A DNA stretch of 64,000 nt. It comes from Kocuria marina (GTDB taxonomy: Bacteria > Actinomycetota > Actinomycetes > Actinomycetales > Micrococcaceae). Below the pieces are notes generated by a model. It had not been told where the DNA came from, did not search any database, and saw only the letters and a program-made list of their open reading frames with translations. Of the stretch, positions 48,556 to 58,538 are shown piece after piece (the first letter of the stretch is position 1; the number at the start of each line of letters is the position of its first letter). The position numbers were made by a program, and so were the translations under genes. Location of the stretch: NCBI GenBank assembly GCA_014652975.1, contig BMZV01000002.1:248001-312000 (forward strand), read 5' to 3'.

Positions 48556-49557
48556 ATGCCCCCAGCCCGTCGCAAGGCCGCCGCGCCGCCGCAGACCTCG
48601 TGGCGGGACGTCACCCCGCAGCCGCTCGTGCTGGCCTCCGGCTCCGACGAGTACATCCTGCAGCGCATCAAGGACTCCCTGCGGGACCAGACCCGGGAGC
48701 AGCGCGGGTCGTGCGAGGTCACGGACGTCTCCGCCGCCGACTACGAGACCGGGAGCTTGGCCGTGGTCACGAGCCCCTCCCTGTTCGACGATCCCAAACT
48801 CGTGTGCGTCCACGACCTCGCGAGCATGCACGAGAACCTCCTCGCGGACGGCCTGTCGTACGTGGCCAACCCGGACCCGGACGTGACCGTGCTGTGGGAG
48901 CACTCCGGGGGTAACCGCGGCAAGAAACTACTGGACGCTCTCAAGGAGTCGGCGCTCGTCCTCGATTGCACGCCGCCCAAATCGGACCGCGACAAGACGG
49001 CCTTCGTCCTAGCCGAGTTCCGCGCGCACGGCAAACGCATCGAGCCGGACGCCGCCCGCGCCCTCGCCGCGGCCGTGGGCACGAGCACCGCGGAGCTCGC
49101 CGCCGCGTGCGCGCAGTTGATTGCGGACGGCCCGCTCACGGTGGATCACGACCTCGTGGAGAAGTACTACGGCGGGCGCGTGGAGGTCACCGCGTTCCGC
49201 GTCGCGGACGCCGCGGTGGCCGGTAACGCGGATCAGGCCCTGAAGCTGTGGCGGCAAGCCGTGGACGTGGGAGTGGACCCGGTCCCCATGGTCGCCGCGC
49301 TGGGCTCCAAGATGCGGTTGATCGCGCTGACCGCAGGATCCCGCGGGGGAGCGGGAGCACTTGCGCGGGACGTGGGCGCGGCACCGTGGCAAGTGGAGCG
49401 CGCGCAGAACGAGGCCCGCCGGTTCACCGCCGGGGACGTGGCCGCCGCCCTGCAGGCCGTGGCCGAGGCCGACGCCCAGGTCAAGGGTGCGTCCCGGTCC
49501 CCGTACTTCGCGGTGGAGCGGGCGATCACCGTGATCGCGACGTCCGGCCACCACTGA
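48556..49557 (+). CDS. holA: DNA polymerase III delta subunit
   Basis: A 333-residue clamp-loader subunit that opens the beta clamp. The pattern fits the family: an N-terminal region with PLVLASGSDEYILQRI, the middle KALL-type segment GGNRGKKLLDALKES, and the C-terminal collar (EVTAFRVADAAVAGNADQAL, GSKMRLIALT). As normal for delta, no working P-loop is present. ATG at 48556 follows GAGGAG. The convergent rpsT lies beyond a strong shared terminator. Confidence 0.92.
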   Translation: MPPARRKAAAPPQTSWRDVTPQPLVLASGSDEYILQRIKDSLRDQTREQRGSCEVTDVSAADYETGSLAVVTSPSLFDDPKLVCVHDLASMHENLLADGLSYVANPDPDVTVLWEHSGGNRGKKLLDALKESALVLDCTPPKSDRDKTAFVLAEFRAHGKRIEPDAARALAAAVGTSTAELAAACAQLIADGPLTVDHDLVEKYYGGRVEVTAFRVADAAVAGNADQALKLWRQAVDVGVDPVPMVAALGSKMRLIALTAGSRGGAGALARDVGAAPWQVERAQNEARRFTAGDVAAALQAVAEADAQVKGASRSPYFAVERAITVIATSGHH

Positions 49558-49610
49558 GGGGCCATCTCTGAGGGCCACCAGTGCGATCCCGGAAGACCCG
49601 GGGAAAGACT

Positions 49611-49645
49611 GCGGGCCCGGCACCGAGAAACGGTGCCGGGCCCGC
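49611..49645. terminator. Bidirectional terminator between holA and rpsT
   Basis: Perfect 15-pair stem GCGGGCCCGGCACCG / CGGTGCCGGGCCCGC with loop AGAAA. It lies between two convergent genes, so it can serve both. Confidence 0.85.
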
Positions 49646-49675
49646 AGGCGTCCTGTGCGGACGGGGTCAGTCGAT

Positions 49676-49936
49676 TCAGATCTTGGCGACCTTCTTGGCC
49701 AGACCGGACTTCTTGTTGGCCGCGGTGTTCTTGTGCAGCACACCCTTGGACACGGCCTTATCGAGCTTGCGGGACGCGTTGCGCAGCGTCTCGGTCGCAG
49801 CTTCCTTGTTGCCGGACTCGACCGCGGCGTCCACCTTGCGGATCAGGGTCTTGAGCTCGGACTTGTAAGAGTTGTTGCGCAGGCGAGCCTTCTCGTTGGT
49901 GAGGATGCGCTTCTTCTGCGACTTGATGTTGGCCAC
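49676..49936 (-). CDS. rpsT: 30S ribosomal protein S20
   Basis: An 86-residue basic helical protein that binds 16S rRNA helix 44/9. The whole family pattern is present: [20 protein letters not shown], then [20 protein letters not shown]. The start is GTG, behind TAGGAG. Slightly lower GC than its neighbours because of lysine richness. Confidence 0.97.
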   Translation of the reverse strand: MANIKSQKKRILTNEKARLRNNSYKSELKTLIRKVDAAVESGNKEAATETLRNASRKLDKAVSKGVLHKNTAANKKSGLAKKVAKI

Positions 49937-50081
49937 GTAAAACTCCTAGAACGTTTGCGGAAGTAGGTCAGTGAGGGCTCACGGATGATCATCGACTGAG
50001 TTGTGAGAGTGGGGATGCTCGGTGGCAACCATCCGCTGTGCCCGACGACCAGCGCGGACACACAGCGATCCACTTTAGCAG

Positions 50082-50087
50082 ATCACC
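50082..50087 (-). promoter_or_regulatory. Candidate -10 box for rpsT
   Basis: TAAAGT on the minus strand in TGCTAAAGTGGATC, ~145 bases upstream of the rpsT GTG. It lies just after the MazF-like gene stop, so rpsT probably has its own promoter. Confidence 0.4.
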
Positions 50088-50101
50088 GGCCGCGGCGCCG
50101 G

Positions 50102-50686
50102 TCAGTGGCGGGCGCGGGCGGCGAGCTCCGCGGCCACCGCGTCGAAGCGTGAGCGGGCGAGCACCGCGCCCTCCCGGCGCACGTCCTCGGGGCGCACGGG
50201 GATGATCCGGTCGATCCGGGCCTCGGACGGGCGACCCGAGCGGTCCCAGTCGCCGGTTCCCACGTCCACGAAGTCGGGATCGTCGTGGGCCGCGGTGTCG
50301 TGGTCCTTGGAGGTGAGCATCACGCACAGCACGTACTCCCCGGCGCGGTCCACGATCAGCACGGGACGGTCCTTGCCGCGTGAGTGGTCCTCCTCGTAGG
50401 GTACCCAGGTCCACACGACCTCGCCCGGATCGGGGCGACCATCCGGGTGGGGGTCGTAGTGCGGGGTCACCGGCCCCGTCCAGTCACCGGGGTAGAGCCG
50501 GGAGGTGCCGGCGGGCGACGTCGTCGTCCCCGGCGCGGCGGCCCGATCGCGGCGCGCGTGCCCGGAGGCGTCCCGGGGCAACGGCGCGCGGCCGGCGTCC
50601 CGCCGCCCGCGCAGGGTCCGCGAGACCCGCTGGTACATCCGGTAGGCCCGCAGGCCCTGGCGCGCGAGGCGCATGAAGTCAGCCAT
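50102..50686 (-). CDS. PemK/MazF-family protein without a neighbouring antitoxin
   Basis: 194 residues. The C-terminal ~110 residues have the PemK/MazF pattern ([37 protein letters not shown], then ARIDRIIPV). The first ~85 residues are a basic/Pro-rich extension. MazF toxins cut mRNA, but a gene of this kind is a fixed neighbour of lepA and rpsT in actinobacteria and has no antitoxin here, so it may be a housekeeping nuclease or RNA-binding protein. It is divergent from lepA, 81 bases apart. Confidence 0.78.
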   Translation of the reverse strand: MADFMRLARQGLRAYRMYQRVSRTLRGRRDAGRAPLPRDASGHARRDRAAAPGTTTSPAGTSRLYPGDWTGPVTPHYDPHPDGRPDPGEVVWTWVPYEEDHSRGKDRPVLIVDRAGEYVLCVMLTSKDHDTAAHDDPDFVDVGTGDWDRSGRPSEARIDRIIPVRPEDVRREGAVLARSRFDAVAAELAARARH

Positions 50687-50767
50687 GTGCTCATCGTAGG
50701 GGCAGCGGTTCGTCCGTTGCCGCGGAACGTGGGAAACTGGGGAGTCATCCGATCGAAAGGACCGCCC

Positions 50768-52624
50768 GTGTCACCGTTGGCCGTCAATCCACCGGTTCCC
50801 GCCTCGACCGACCCCTCGGTGATCAGGAACTTCTGCATCATCGCCCACATCGACCACGGCAAGTCCACCCTCGCGGACCGGATGCTGCAGGCCACGGGCG
50901 TGGTGACGCCCCGGCAGATGAAGGCCCAGTACCTGGACCGCATGGACATCGAACGCGAACGCGGGATCACCATCAAGTCCCAGGCGGTGCGGATGCCGTG
51001 GAACGTGGACGGCACGGACTACGCGCTGAACATGATCGACACGCCCGGGCACGTGGACTTCACGTACGAGGTCTCCCGGTCCCTGGCCGCGTGCGAGGCC
51101 ACGATCCTGCTCGTGGACGCCGCCCAGGGGATCGAGGCGCAGACGCTGGCCAACCTGTACCTCGCGATCGAGAACGACCTCACGATCATCCCGGTGCTCA
51201 ACAAGATCGACCTGCCGGCCGCGCAGCCGGAGAAGTACGCTACTGAACTCGCCAATCTGATCGGCGTGGAACCCGAGGACGTGCTCAAGGTCTCGGGCAA
51301 GACCGGTGAGGGCGTCGAGGAGCTGCTGGACACGATCGTGCGCCAGGTCCCGGCGCCCCAGGGGGTCAAGGACGCGCCGTCGCGTGCCATGATCTTCGAC
51401 TCGGTGTACGACACCTACCGCGGCGTGGTGACCTATGTGCGCGTGGTGGACGGGACGCTGTCCCCGCGAGAGCGGATCCAGATGATGTCCACCGGGGCCA
51501 CCCATGAGCTGCTCGAACTCGGTGTGATCTCCCCGGAGCCGGTGCCCTCGCAGGGGCTGAGCGTGGGGGAGGTGGGCTATCTGATCACGGGCGTGAAGGA
51601 CGTCCGCCAGTCCCGCGTGGGTGACACGGTCACGAGCCAGACCAAGCCCGCGCAGCAGTCCCTGGGTGGGTACGAGGACCCCAAGCCCATGGTGTTCTCG
51701 GGACTGTTCCCCGTGGAGGGTTCGGACTACCCCGTGCTGCGGGACGCCCTCGAGAAGCTCCAGCTCAACGATGCCGCCCTGGTGTACGAACCCGAGACTT
51801 CCGCCGCGTTGGGCTTCGGCTTCCGTTGCGGTTTCCTGGGGCTGCTGCACCTGGAGATCACCCGCGACCGACTCGAACGCGAATTCAACCTGGACCTGAT
51901 CTCCACCGCGCCGTCCGTGTCCTACAACGTGACGCTCGAGGACAACTCGGAGGAGCAGGTTACTAACCCGTCCGAGTTCCCGGAGGGACGGATCCTGGAG
52001 ATCCGCGAACCCATGGTCTCGGCCACCATCCTGGTGCCGTCCGAGTTCATCGGCGCGGTCATGGAACTGTGCCAGTCCAAGCGCGGTGAGATGAAGGGGA
52101 TGGACTACCTCTCCGAGGACCGCGTGGAGCTGCGCTACCGGTTGCCGCTCGCGGAGATCGTCTTCGACTTCTTCGACCAGCTCAAGTCCAAGACCCGGGG
52201 CTACGCGTCCCTGGACTGGAAGGCGGACGGCGAGCAGGCCGCGGATCTCGTGAAGGTGGACATCCTCCTGCAGGGCGAGCAGGTGGACGCGTTCAGCGCG
52301 ATCACCCACAAGGACAAGGCGTACTCGTACGGCGTGCTCATGACGGGCAAGCTGCAGAAGCTCATCCCGCGCCAGCAGTACGAGGTCCCCATCCAGGCCG
52401 CGATCGGTTCCCGGATCATCGCGCGCGAGAACATCCGCGCGATCCGTAAGGACGTGCTCTCCAAGTGCTACGGCGGTGACATCTCCCGTAAGCGCAAGCT
52501 GCTCGAGAAACAGAAGGAGGGCAAGAAGCGCATGAAGATGGTGGGCCGCGTGGAGGTCCCCCAGGAGGCCTTCGTGGCCGCGCTGTCCTCGGACGAGGAC
52601 ACCGGGAAGGACAAGAAGAAGTAA
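50768..52624 (+). CDS. lepA: Elongation factor 4 (LepA GTPase)
   Basis: A 618-residue translational GTPase that acts on stalled or back-translocated ribosomes and in initiation/biogenesis. The G1 motif AHIDHGKST is at ~27-35, the switch I/G2 segment [11 protein letters not shown] follows, G3 is DTPGHVDF and G4 NKIDLPAA. The C-terminal LepA-unique domain ends [20 protein letters not shown] at 50768 follows AAAGGA; the open frame extends far upstream only because of GC bias. Overlaps hemW by TAATG. Confidence 0.97.
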   Translation: MSPLAVNPPVPASTDPSVIRNFCIIAHIDHGKSTLADRMLQATGVVTPRQMKAQYLDRMDIERERGITIKSQAVRMPWNVDGTDYALNMIDTPGHVDFTYEVSRSLAACEATILLVDAAQGIEAQTLANLYLAIENDLTIIPVLNKIDLPAAQPEKYATELANLIGVEPEDVLKVSGKTGEGVEELLDTIVRQVPAPQGVKDAPSRAMIFDSVYDTYRGVVTYVRVVDGTLSPRERIQMMSTGATHELLELGVISPEPVPSQGLSVGEVGYLITGVKDVRQSRVGDTVTSQTKPAQQSLGGYEDPKPMVFSGLFPVEGSDYPVLRDALEKLQLNDAALVYEPETSAALGFGFRCGFLGLLHLEITRDRLEREFNLDLISTAPSVSYNVTLEDNSEEQVTNPSEFPEGRILEIREPMVSATILVPSEFIGAVMELCQSKRGEMKGMDYLSEDRVELRYRLPLAEIVFDFFDQLKSKTRGYASLDWKADGEQAADLVKVDILLQGEQVDAFSAITHKDKAYSYGVLMTGKLQKLIPRQQYEVPIQAAIGSRIIARENIRAIRKDVLSKCYGGDISRKRKLLEKQKEGKKRMKMVGRVEVPQEAFVAALSSDEDTGKDKKK

Positions 52625-53868
52625 TGCCCGCCCAACCGGAGGGTAATCCCGCACCCCGGGACGGCGCGCTCCCCGCGGCGTCGGTCGCCCGTGCCACCGA
52701 TCGCACCCTGAGCCTGTACGTCCACGTCCCGTTCTGCGCGGTGCGCTGCGGGTACTGCGACTTCAACACCTACACCATGGACCAGCTCGGGGACGGCGTC
52801 TCCCAGCGCGACTACCACGCCGACGCCGCCGCGGAGGTCCGCTTCGCCCGGTCCGTGCTCGACGCCGCCGGGGCACCGCCGCGCGCGCTGCACAGCGTGT
52901 TCTTCGGCGGGGGTACGCCCACCCTTCTGCCCGCCCGGGAGCTCGCGCACATGCTCGAGCAGGCCAGGGAGAGCTTCGGGCTGGCCCCGGACGCCGAGGT
53001 CACCGTGGAGGCCAACCCCGACTCGGTGAGCGAGGAGACGTTCGACGTGCTCGCCGCGGCCGGGGTTACCCGGGTGTCCTTCGGGATGCAGTCCGCGGTG
53101 CCCCACGTGCTGCGCGTGCTGGAACGCACGCACACGCCGGCGAACGTCCCGCGCGCCGTCGGCTGGGCCAAGGACCGCGGACTGGGCGCGAGCGTGGACC
53201 TGATCTACGGTACACCGGGGGAGAGCGTGGCCGACTGGCGCACCTCGTTGGAGGCCGCGCTGGCCATGGACCCCGACCACGTCTCCGCGTACTCCCTGAT
53301 CATCGAGGACGGCACCAAGCTGGCCGCCCAGATCCGCCGCGGTGAGGTGCCGGACGTGGATCCGGACGACCAGGCGGAGAAGTACACGCTCGCGGACGCG
53401 CTGCTGCGCGAGGCCGGGTTCGAGTGGTACGAGGTGTCCAACTGGTCCCGCGCGGCCCACGGGCGCAGCGCGGTGCAGAACCGCAGCGTGCACAACCTCG
53501 CGTACTGGCGCAATCAGGACTGGTGGGGGATCGGCCCGGGGGCGCACTCACACAGTGACGGCGTGCGCTGGTGGAATCTCAAGCACCCGTTGCCCTACAC
53601 GGCCGCCGTGCGCCGGGGTGACTCACCGGCCGTGGGCCGCGAGACCTTGGATGGCGAGACGCAGTACGTGGAACACGTGATGCTCGGGATCAGGATCCGT
53701 GAGGGAATCCCGCTCGAGGGGCTGCGCCCGGAGGGGCGGCACGCGGTCGCCGGATTGATCGCCGACGGCTGGCTGGACGGCGCCGCCGCCCTCCGCGGGT
53801 CCGCGGTCCTCACGGACGCGGGGCGTCTGATGGCCGACGCCGTGACGCGCCGCTTGCTCGACTGGTGA
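52624..53868 (+). CDS. hemW: Radical SAM heme chaperone HemW
   Basis: A 414-residue radical SAM protein, formerly called HemN-like. The cluster motif is CAVRCGYC at ~39-46 inside YVHVPFCAVRCGYCDFNTY, followed by VFFGGGTPTLL and RVSFGMQS. The N-terminal Cys arrangement plus HNLAYWRNQDWWGIGPGAHS match HemW, which binds heme and delivers it to respiratory enzymes, rather than true coproporphyrinogen oxidase. Co-translated with lepA; stop is 5 bases from the convergent DUF4870 gene. Confidence 0.93.
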   Translation: MPAQPEGNPAPRDGALPAASVARATDRTLSLYVHVPFCAVRCGYCDFNTYTMDQLGDGVSQRDYHADAAAEVRFARSVLDAAGAPPRALHSVFFGGGTPTLLPARELAHMLEQARESFGLAPDAEVTVEANPDSVSEETFDVLAAAGVTRVSFGMQSAVPHVLRVLERTHTPANVPRAVGWAKDRGLGASVDLIYGTPGESVADWRTSLEAALAMDPDHVSAYSLIIEDGTKLAAQIRRGEVPDVDPDDQAEKYTLADALLREAGFEWYEVSNWSRAAHGRSAVQNRSVHNLAYWRNQDWWGIGPGAHSHSDGVRWWNLKHPLPYTAAVRRGDSPAVGRETLDGETQYVEHVMLGIRIREGIPLEGLRPEGRHAVAGLIADGWLDGAAALRGSAVLTDAGRLMADAVTRRLLDW

Positions 53869-53873
53869 CCGTG

Positions 53874-54305
53874 TCAGGAGTTGCGGGCCGCGAACTTGTC
53901 GTAGAGGTGGGTGTTGAACCGGTACTGGTGCGGTTCGCCGCGGTTGACCGTCACGCCCGCGCGCACGGAGGTGATGGCCAGGAACAGCCAGGTCACGGCG
54001 GCGATGACCGAGAAGAGCCATCCGATGACCGGGATGAGTGAGAGCACGATGCCCGCGAGGATCACCAGGGTGGGCAGCATGGTGTAGTTGGCGGCTTCCC
54101 GGGATTCCTGAGCGGTGAAGGGACCGCGGTCCTTGAACACCCGGTGGATCATGTAGCTGGGCAGTACGCCCACCACGCCACCCAGGTGGGCGAGGGTGGC
54201 CCACTGCCGGTCCTGGGACACGTCCAGGGGTTGCGCCACGGGGGCCACGGACTCGAACGGAGTCTCGGCGGAGCGAGTGGAGGGGGAGGGAGCAGCGTCA
54301 GTCAC
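53874..54305 (-). CDS. DUF4870-family membrane protein
   Basis: A 143-residue protein. After a Ser/Pro-rich N-terminus come DRQWATLAHLGGVVGVLPSYM and two to three membrane segments (LPTLVILAGIVLSLIPVIGW, FSVIAAVTWLFLAITS), the usual DUF4870 pattern. Function unknown. The start is GTG at 54305 behind GAAAGG. A -10-like TAGGAT (complement of 54364-54369) lies ~60 bases upstream. It does not overlap its neighbours. Confidence 0.8.
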   Translation of the reverse strand: MTDAAPSPSTRSAETPFESVAPVAQPLDVSQDRQWATLAHLGGVVGVLPSYMIHRVFKDRGPFTAQESREAANYTMLPTLVILAGIVLSLIPVIGWLFSVIAAVTWLFLAITSVRAGVTVNRGEPHQYRFNTHLYDKFAARNS

Positions 54306-54518
54306 GAGCGGGTGTGCCTTTCACGGGCGGTAGCCATCCGGGTCGGTGGACGCCGGTGCTCCCATCCTACGGTCGTTCCCGCGTGGCTCGCGCCGGACGA
54401 CGACACCAGGCGTCACCGACGCTGAGGGTTACCGCTAACGCGGGTCACCGAAGCCGTAGACCACCGGCTGTGAGCGCCGTCGACGTCGTGGGTCACCGCA
54501 GGTCAGGCGCAGCCCGGG

Positions 54519-55397
54519 TCAGGAATCGGCGGCGTCCGGGGCGGTGAGGAAGTCGATGAGCTCCTCCACGCGGCCCAGCAGGGCCGGTTCGAGGTCTGCG
54601 TACGTGTTCACTCGTGCAAGGATCGCCTGCCACGCCCGCCCCACGTCCTGGGGTGTGCGGTGCGGTAGGCCCAGCGCGCGTGCCATCCCGGTCTTCCAAT
54701 CCACCCCGCGCGGGATCACGGGCCACTCCCGGATCCCCAGGGCGCTGGGCTTCACGGCCTGCCAGATGTCCACGTAGGGGTGTCCGAGGATGAGCACATT
54801 GTCCCGGGCACCCGGGACCGCGAGCGCCTCCTGGGCGATCCTGGACTCCTTGGAGCCCGCGACCAGGTGGTCCACGAGGATCCCGAGCCGGCGCTGCGGG
54901 CCGGGGTGGAACTCGGCGATGGCTGAGGGGAGGTCGTCGATCCCGTGCAGGGGTTCCACCACGGTGCCCTCGACCGCGAGGTCGTGGCCCCACACCTTGG
55001 CCACGAGCTCGGCGTCGTGGTACCCCTCGACCCACACACGCGACTCCTTGGCCACGGACGCGCGCAAGTTCTCGACCTCGACCGACCCCGAACGCGTGAT
55101 CCGGGGCTTGGCCGGGGCACTGCGGGTCTCGGGCGGGCCCAGCCGCACGGGTTCGCCGTCCAGGAGGAAGCCCGGGCCCAGGGGGAAGGACTTCACGCGC
55201 CCGTGCCGGTCCTCCAGACCCACCACGCGCATCCCGCCGATGGTCTCCACGCCCACGACGGCCCCCACCCACCCGGTCTCCACGTCCTCGAGCACCATGT
55301 CCCGGGCCACGGGGACGTCCCGGGAGACGGGACCGGTGCGGGCGACGTCGGGACTGCCTAGGTCCTGGGGACCCCAGGACCAGCCGGATGCGTTCAC
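54519..55397 (-). CDS. DUF3097-family protein
   Basis: A 292-residue actinobacterial protein of unknown function. It has a beta-rich N-terminal part (VLEDVETGWVGAVVGVET, VVGLEDRHGRVKSFPLGP) and a toprim-like second part (VWVEGYHDAELVAKVWG, then GILVDHLVAGSKES, LGHPYVDIWQAVKP). The EGxxDAE / DHL pattern resembles Toprim metal sites, which is suggestive only. The GTG at 55397 follows GGAGGAGTCG; upstream extension reads through the hrcA promoter and is rejected. Divergent from hrcA. Confidence 0.82.
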   Translation of the reverse strand: MNASGWSWGPQDLGSPDVARTGPVSRDVPVARDMVLEDVETGWVGAVVGVETIGGMRVVGLEDRHGRVKSFPLGPGFLLDGEPVRLGPPETRSAPAKPRITRSGSVEVENLRASVAKESRVWVEGYHDAELVAKVWGHDLAVEGTVVEPLHGIDDLPSAIAEFHPGPQRRLGILVDHLVAGSKESRIAQEALAVPGARDNVLILGHPYVDIWQAVKPSALGIREWPVIPRGVDWKTGMARALGLPHRTPQDVGRAWQAILARVNTYADLEPALLGRVEELIDFLTAPDAADS

Positions 55398-55493
55398 GGG
55401 CGACTCCTCCACGTCGTGCCGCGGCGCGAGCGCGCCGCCGGGCAGGCGAATCAGCCGCGAGCGTATCAAAATCGGCCCCTGACCCACGGGCCC

Positions 55494-55499
55494 TTGACT
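55494..55499 (+). promoter_or_regulatory. -35 element of the hrcA promoter
   Basis: TTGACT at 55494-55499. A -10 would fall at about 55516-55523, inside the CIRCE element, so HrcA binding should block RNA polymerase directly. Confidence 0.6.
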
Positions 55500-55506
55500 G
55501 CCAGGA

Positions 55507-55533
55507 TTAGCACTGTGAACTCTTGAGTGCCAG
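55507..55533. promoter_or_regulatory. CIRCE operator for HrcA
   Basis: TTAGCACTG, 9-base spacer, GAGTGCCAG. It matches the CIRCE consensus (TTAGCACTC-N9-GAGTGCTAA) at 8 of 9 and 7 of 9 positions. It lies 28 bases before the hrcA start and indicates heat-shock autoregulation of hrcA-dnaJ. Confidence 0.88.
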
Positions 55534-55560
55534 AATTGCCAGCAACGGGAGGTGAGACAC

Positions 55561-56583
55561 ATGGAGCATCCGCGCCGAGCGCAGATCCTGCGCGCCATCG
55601 TGGAGGACTACGTCCATTCGCGTGAACCCGTGGGGTCCAAGGCGCTCGTGGAACGCCACCGTTTACCCGTCTCCTCCGCCACGGTGCGCAACGACATGGC
55701 CGCCCTCGAGGAGGACGGGCTGATCGTGGCACCGCACACGAGCTCGGGTCGGATCCCCACGGACCGAGGTTATCGCGAGTTCGTCAATCAGATCGCAGCC
55801 CTGGAGCCCCTCACCTCCGCCCAGCGCCGCGCGATCCAGGTGTTCATGGACGGCGCCCAGGACCTGGACGACATCATGGAGCGCACCGTGCGCCTGCTCG
55901 CCCAGCTCACCCACCAGGTGGCCGTGATCCAGTATCCCGTGCGCACCGGGATCACCGTGCGCCACGTGGAACTCGTGGACGTGGGGGACGCCCGCGTGCT
56001 CGTGATCCTGATCCCCACCACCGGACGCGTGGCCCAACGCACCGTGGAACTGCCCGTCACCCTGACCGAGGCCCAGCTGCTGGAGCTGCGCGCCCACGTG
56101 CTCGCACGCCTGCTCGGCACGCCCGTGGAAGACGTCTCCGACGCCGCCGTGACCCTGCCCCCGGTCCTGCCCGAGGAACTGCGCGACGCCGGGACCGCGG
56201 TGACCGGGGCGCTCGCGGTGCTCGCAGCGGTGTCGGACGAACACCGCTTGGTGATGGCCGGGACCGCGAACCTCGCGCGCTTCAGCGGGGACTTCCCGCA
56301 GAGCATCTCCCCGGTGCTCGAGGCGCTTGAGGAACAAGTGGCCATGCTGCGATTGTTGTCCGAGATGCAGCAGGACGAACGCGGGGTCGCGGTGCGCATC
56401 GGCTCCGACCACAGCGACGACCCCCTGGCGGAGGCGTCCGTGGTGGCCACGGGTTACGGTCCGCACGCCGCGTCCAAGGTGGGAGTCGTGGGGCCCACAC
56501 GCATGGACTACCCCACGACCATGGCCTCCGTGCGCGCGGTGGCCCGCTACCTGTCCAAGAACCTGGGGGCTGAGCGCACGTGA
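55561..56583 (+). CDS. hrcA: Heat-inducible transcription repressor HrcA
   Basis: A 340-residue repressor of class I heat-shock genes. The winged-helix DNA-binding part is at the N-terminus (RRAQILRAIVEDYVHSREPV, then SSATVRNDMAALEEDGLI and HTSSGRIPTDRGYREFV); the rest is the dimerisation and GAF-like regulatory domain. ATG at 55561 follows GGGAGGTGAG; an in-frame GTG at 55552 overlaps that site. Activity is normally tuned by GroEL. Upstream CIRCE shows autoregulation. Confidence 0.96.
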   Translation: MEHPRRAQILRAIVEDYVHSREPVGSKALVERHRLPVSSATVRNDMAALEEDGLIVAPHTSSGRIPTDRGYREFVNQIAALEPLTSAQRRAIQVFMDGAQDLDDIMERTVRLLAQLTHQVAVIQYPVRTGITVRHVELVDVGDARVLVILIPTTGRVAQRTVELPVTLTEAQLLELRAHVLARLLGTPVEDVSDAAVTLPPVLPEELRDAGTAVTGALAVLAAVSDEHRLVMAGTANLARFSGDFPQSISPVLEALEEQVAMLRLLSEMQQDERGVAVRIGSDHSDDPLAEASVVATGYGPHAASKVGVVGPTRMDYPTTMASVRAVARYLSKNLGAERT

Positions 56584-56637
56584 GCGCTGCCCGCCCCGCT
56601 CGACCGTAGAACCGACGAAAGAAGAAACGACGACATC

Positions 56638-57780
56638 GTGAGCGATCACTACGAAACCCTCGGCGTGAGCCGGGACGCCAGCGCCGAAGAGATCAAGCGC
56701 GCCTACCGCAAGAAGGCCCGCAAACTTCACCCGGACGTGAACCCCTCACCCGAGGCCGCCGAGGAGTTCAAGCGCGTCTCCCATGCCAATGACGTCCTCT
56801 CCGACCCGGACAAGCGCCGCGTCTACGACGCCACGGGCAACGAGAACGGCACGGACACCGGCTTCGGCGGGGGCTTCCCCGGTACGGGCTTCGGCTTCTC
56901 CGACATCTTCGAGACGTTCTTCCAGGGCGCGGGAGCCGGTGGCCAGCGCGGCCCCCAGTCCCGCACCCGCCAGGGCCAGGACGCCCTGATCAACGTGCGG
57001 ATCTCCCTCAAGGACGCCGTGTTCGGCATGGAGAAGGACATCACGGTGGACACCGCCGTCGTGTGCCCCACGTGCCAGGGCACGTGCTGCCAGCCCGGCA
57101 CGAGCCCCGTGACGTGCACCATGTGCCGCGGCTCCGGGCACATGCAGTACCAGCGCCAGTCCATCCTGGGCATGGTCACCACCCAGGCCCCGTGCTCCCA
57201 GTGCAACGGCTTCGGCACCGTGATCGAGAGCCCGTGCCACGAGTGCTACGGCGAGGGCCGCGTGCGCGACCGCCGCCCCCTGACCGTGAAGATCCCCGCC
57301 GGCATCCAGTCCGGCAACCGCATCCGCCTGGGCGGCCAGGGTGAGGCCGGCACCGCCGGCGGACCCAACGGCGACCTCTTCGTGGAACTCAAGGTGGATC
57401 CGGACCCCACCTTCCTCCGCGAGGGCGACGACCTCCACGCCCGCCTGCGTATCCCCATGACCGCCGCCGCGCTCGGCACCACCGTGAGCCTCGAGACGTT
57501 CGACGGCGCTCGCACGGTGGACGTCGATCCCGGTACCCAGTCCGGTGCGACCGTTACGCTCGACGACCTGGGTGTCACCCACCTGCGGGGCAAGGGCCGC
57601 GGTGACCTCAAGGTGCACTTCGAGGTGGAGACCCCCAAGGACCTCTCCTCCGAACAGCGCGAACTGCTCGAGCGACTTGCCGAGCTGCGCGGTGAGGAAG
57701 CAGCGGACGGCACGACCGTGAACACCAACCACTCTGGTGGGTTCTTCTCCCGGTTGCGGGACCGGTTCAACGACCTGTGA
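56638..57780 (+). CDS. dnaJ: Chaperone DnaJ (type I, DnaJ2-like)
   Basis: A 380-residue co-chaperone of DnaK. J domain with HPD (KLHPDVNP) at residues ~1-65, Gly/Phe-rich region ([17 protein letters not shown]), then four zinc-finger repeats [24 protein letters not shown] and CHECYGEG, and two C-terminal substrate-binding barrels. The first repeat has Cys where CxxCxGxG expects Gly. The GTG at 56638 gives [10 protein letters not shown]. No dnaK or grpE is nearby, as expected for the hrcA-linked dnaJ copy. Overlaps rsmE by GTGA. Confidence 0.96.
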   Translation: MSDHYETLGVSRDASAEEIKRAYRKKARKLHPDVNPSPEAAEEFKRVSHANDVLSDPDKRRVYDATGNENGTDTGFGGGFPGTGFGFSDIFETFFQGAGAGGQRGPQSRTRQGQDALINVRISLKDAVFGMEKDITVDTAVVCPTCQGTCCQPGTSPVTCTMCRGSGHMQYQRQSILGMVTTQAPCSQCNGFGTVIESPCHECYGEGRVRDRRPLTVKIPAGIQSGNRIRLGGQGEAGTAGGPNGDLFVELKVDPDPTFLREGDDLHARLRIPMTAAALGTTVSLETFDGARTVDVDPGTQSGATVTLDDLGVTHLRGKGRGDLKVHFEVETPKDLSSEQRELLERLAELRGEEAADGTTVNTNHSGGFFSRLRDRFNDL

Positions 57781-58538
57781 CCAACCCCGTCTTCCACGTC
57801 CCCGCCGAGGACCTCTCCCGGGCGCACCCGGGGGAGGTCCTGGACGTCGCAGGTCCCGAGGCCAAGCACGCGGTGACCGTGCGGCGCCTGCGCGCGGGGG
57901 AGGCCCTGGACCTCGTGGACGGGCACGGCACCCGTGCGGTGTGCACGTTCGACTCCGGGGCCAAGGACCGGATGAGCGTGGCCGTCCAGGAGATCCACCA
58001 CGACGCCGCGCAGCAGCCGGAGTTCACGCTGGTGCAGGCACTCGCCAAGGGGGACCGGGACCTGCAGGCCGCGGAGGCCGCCACGGAACTCGGGGTCTCC
58101 CGGGTGATCCCGTGGCAGGCGGAGCGCAGCATCGTGCGCGTCCACGCGGACCGCGCGGCCAAGCTCATGGCCAAGTGGGACTCCACCCTGGCCGCGGCGG
58201 CCAAGCAGTCGCGGCGCGCCCGCTGGCCCGAACGCGGTGACTGGGTGGACACCGCGGGTCTGGCCCGGCTGATCGCTGCGGAACCCCAGATGCTGTGGCT
58301 CGTGCTGCATGAATCGGCGAGCACACGTTGGTCCACCCCGGACGTGACCCGGTGGGGTGATCGGTCCCGGATCGCGGTGATCGTGGGCCCGGAGGGAGGG
58401 ATCGGTGACGGAGAGCTCGAGGCGTTGTGCGCCGCCGGTGCTCAGCCGATGCGCCTGGGGACCACTGTCATGCGATCGTCCACCGCGGGACCCGCGGCAC
58501 TGGCGGCGCTGCACGCGGTGCTCGGGCTCTGGGACTGA
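57777..58538 (+). CDS. rsmE: 16S rRNA (uracil-1498-N3)-methyltransferase
   Basis: A 253-residue SPOUT methyltransferase that modifies U1498 of 16S rRNA. The N-terminal PUA-like part has [20 protein letters not shown]; the SPOUT knot has [17 protein letters not shown] and [17 protein letters not shown] near the C-terminus. GTG at 57777 overlaps the dnaJ stop, which is the common arrangement. It ends convergently with the GerMN gene, their stops sharing an inverted repeat. Confidence 0.94.
   Translation: MTNPVFHVPAEDLSRAHPGEVLDVAGPEAKHAVTVRRLRAGEALDLVDGHGTRAVCTFDSGAKDRMSVAVQEIHHDAAQQPEFTLVQALAKGDRDLQAAEAATELGVSRVIPWQAERSIVRVHADRAAKLMAKWDSTLAAAAKQSRRARWPERGDWVDTAGLARLIAAEPQMLWLVLHESASTRWSTPDVTRWGDRSRIAVIVGPEGGIGDGELEALCAAGAQPMRLGTTVMRSSTAGPAALAALHAVLGLWD

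Noticed and set aside
50384..50767. N-terminal extension of lepA
   Set aside because: The extension is antisense to the MazF-like gene and unlike any LepA; the GTG at 50768 gives the normal length.
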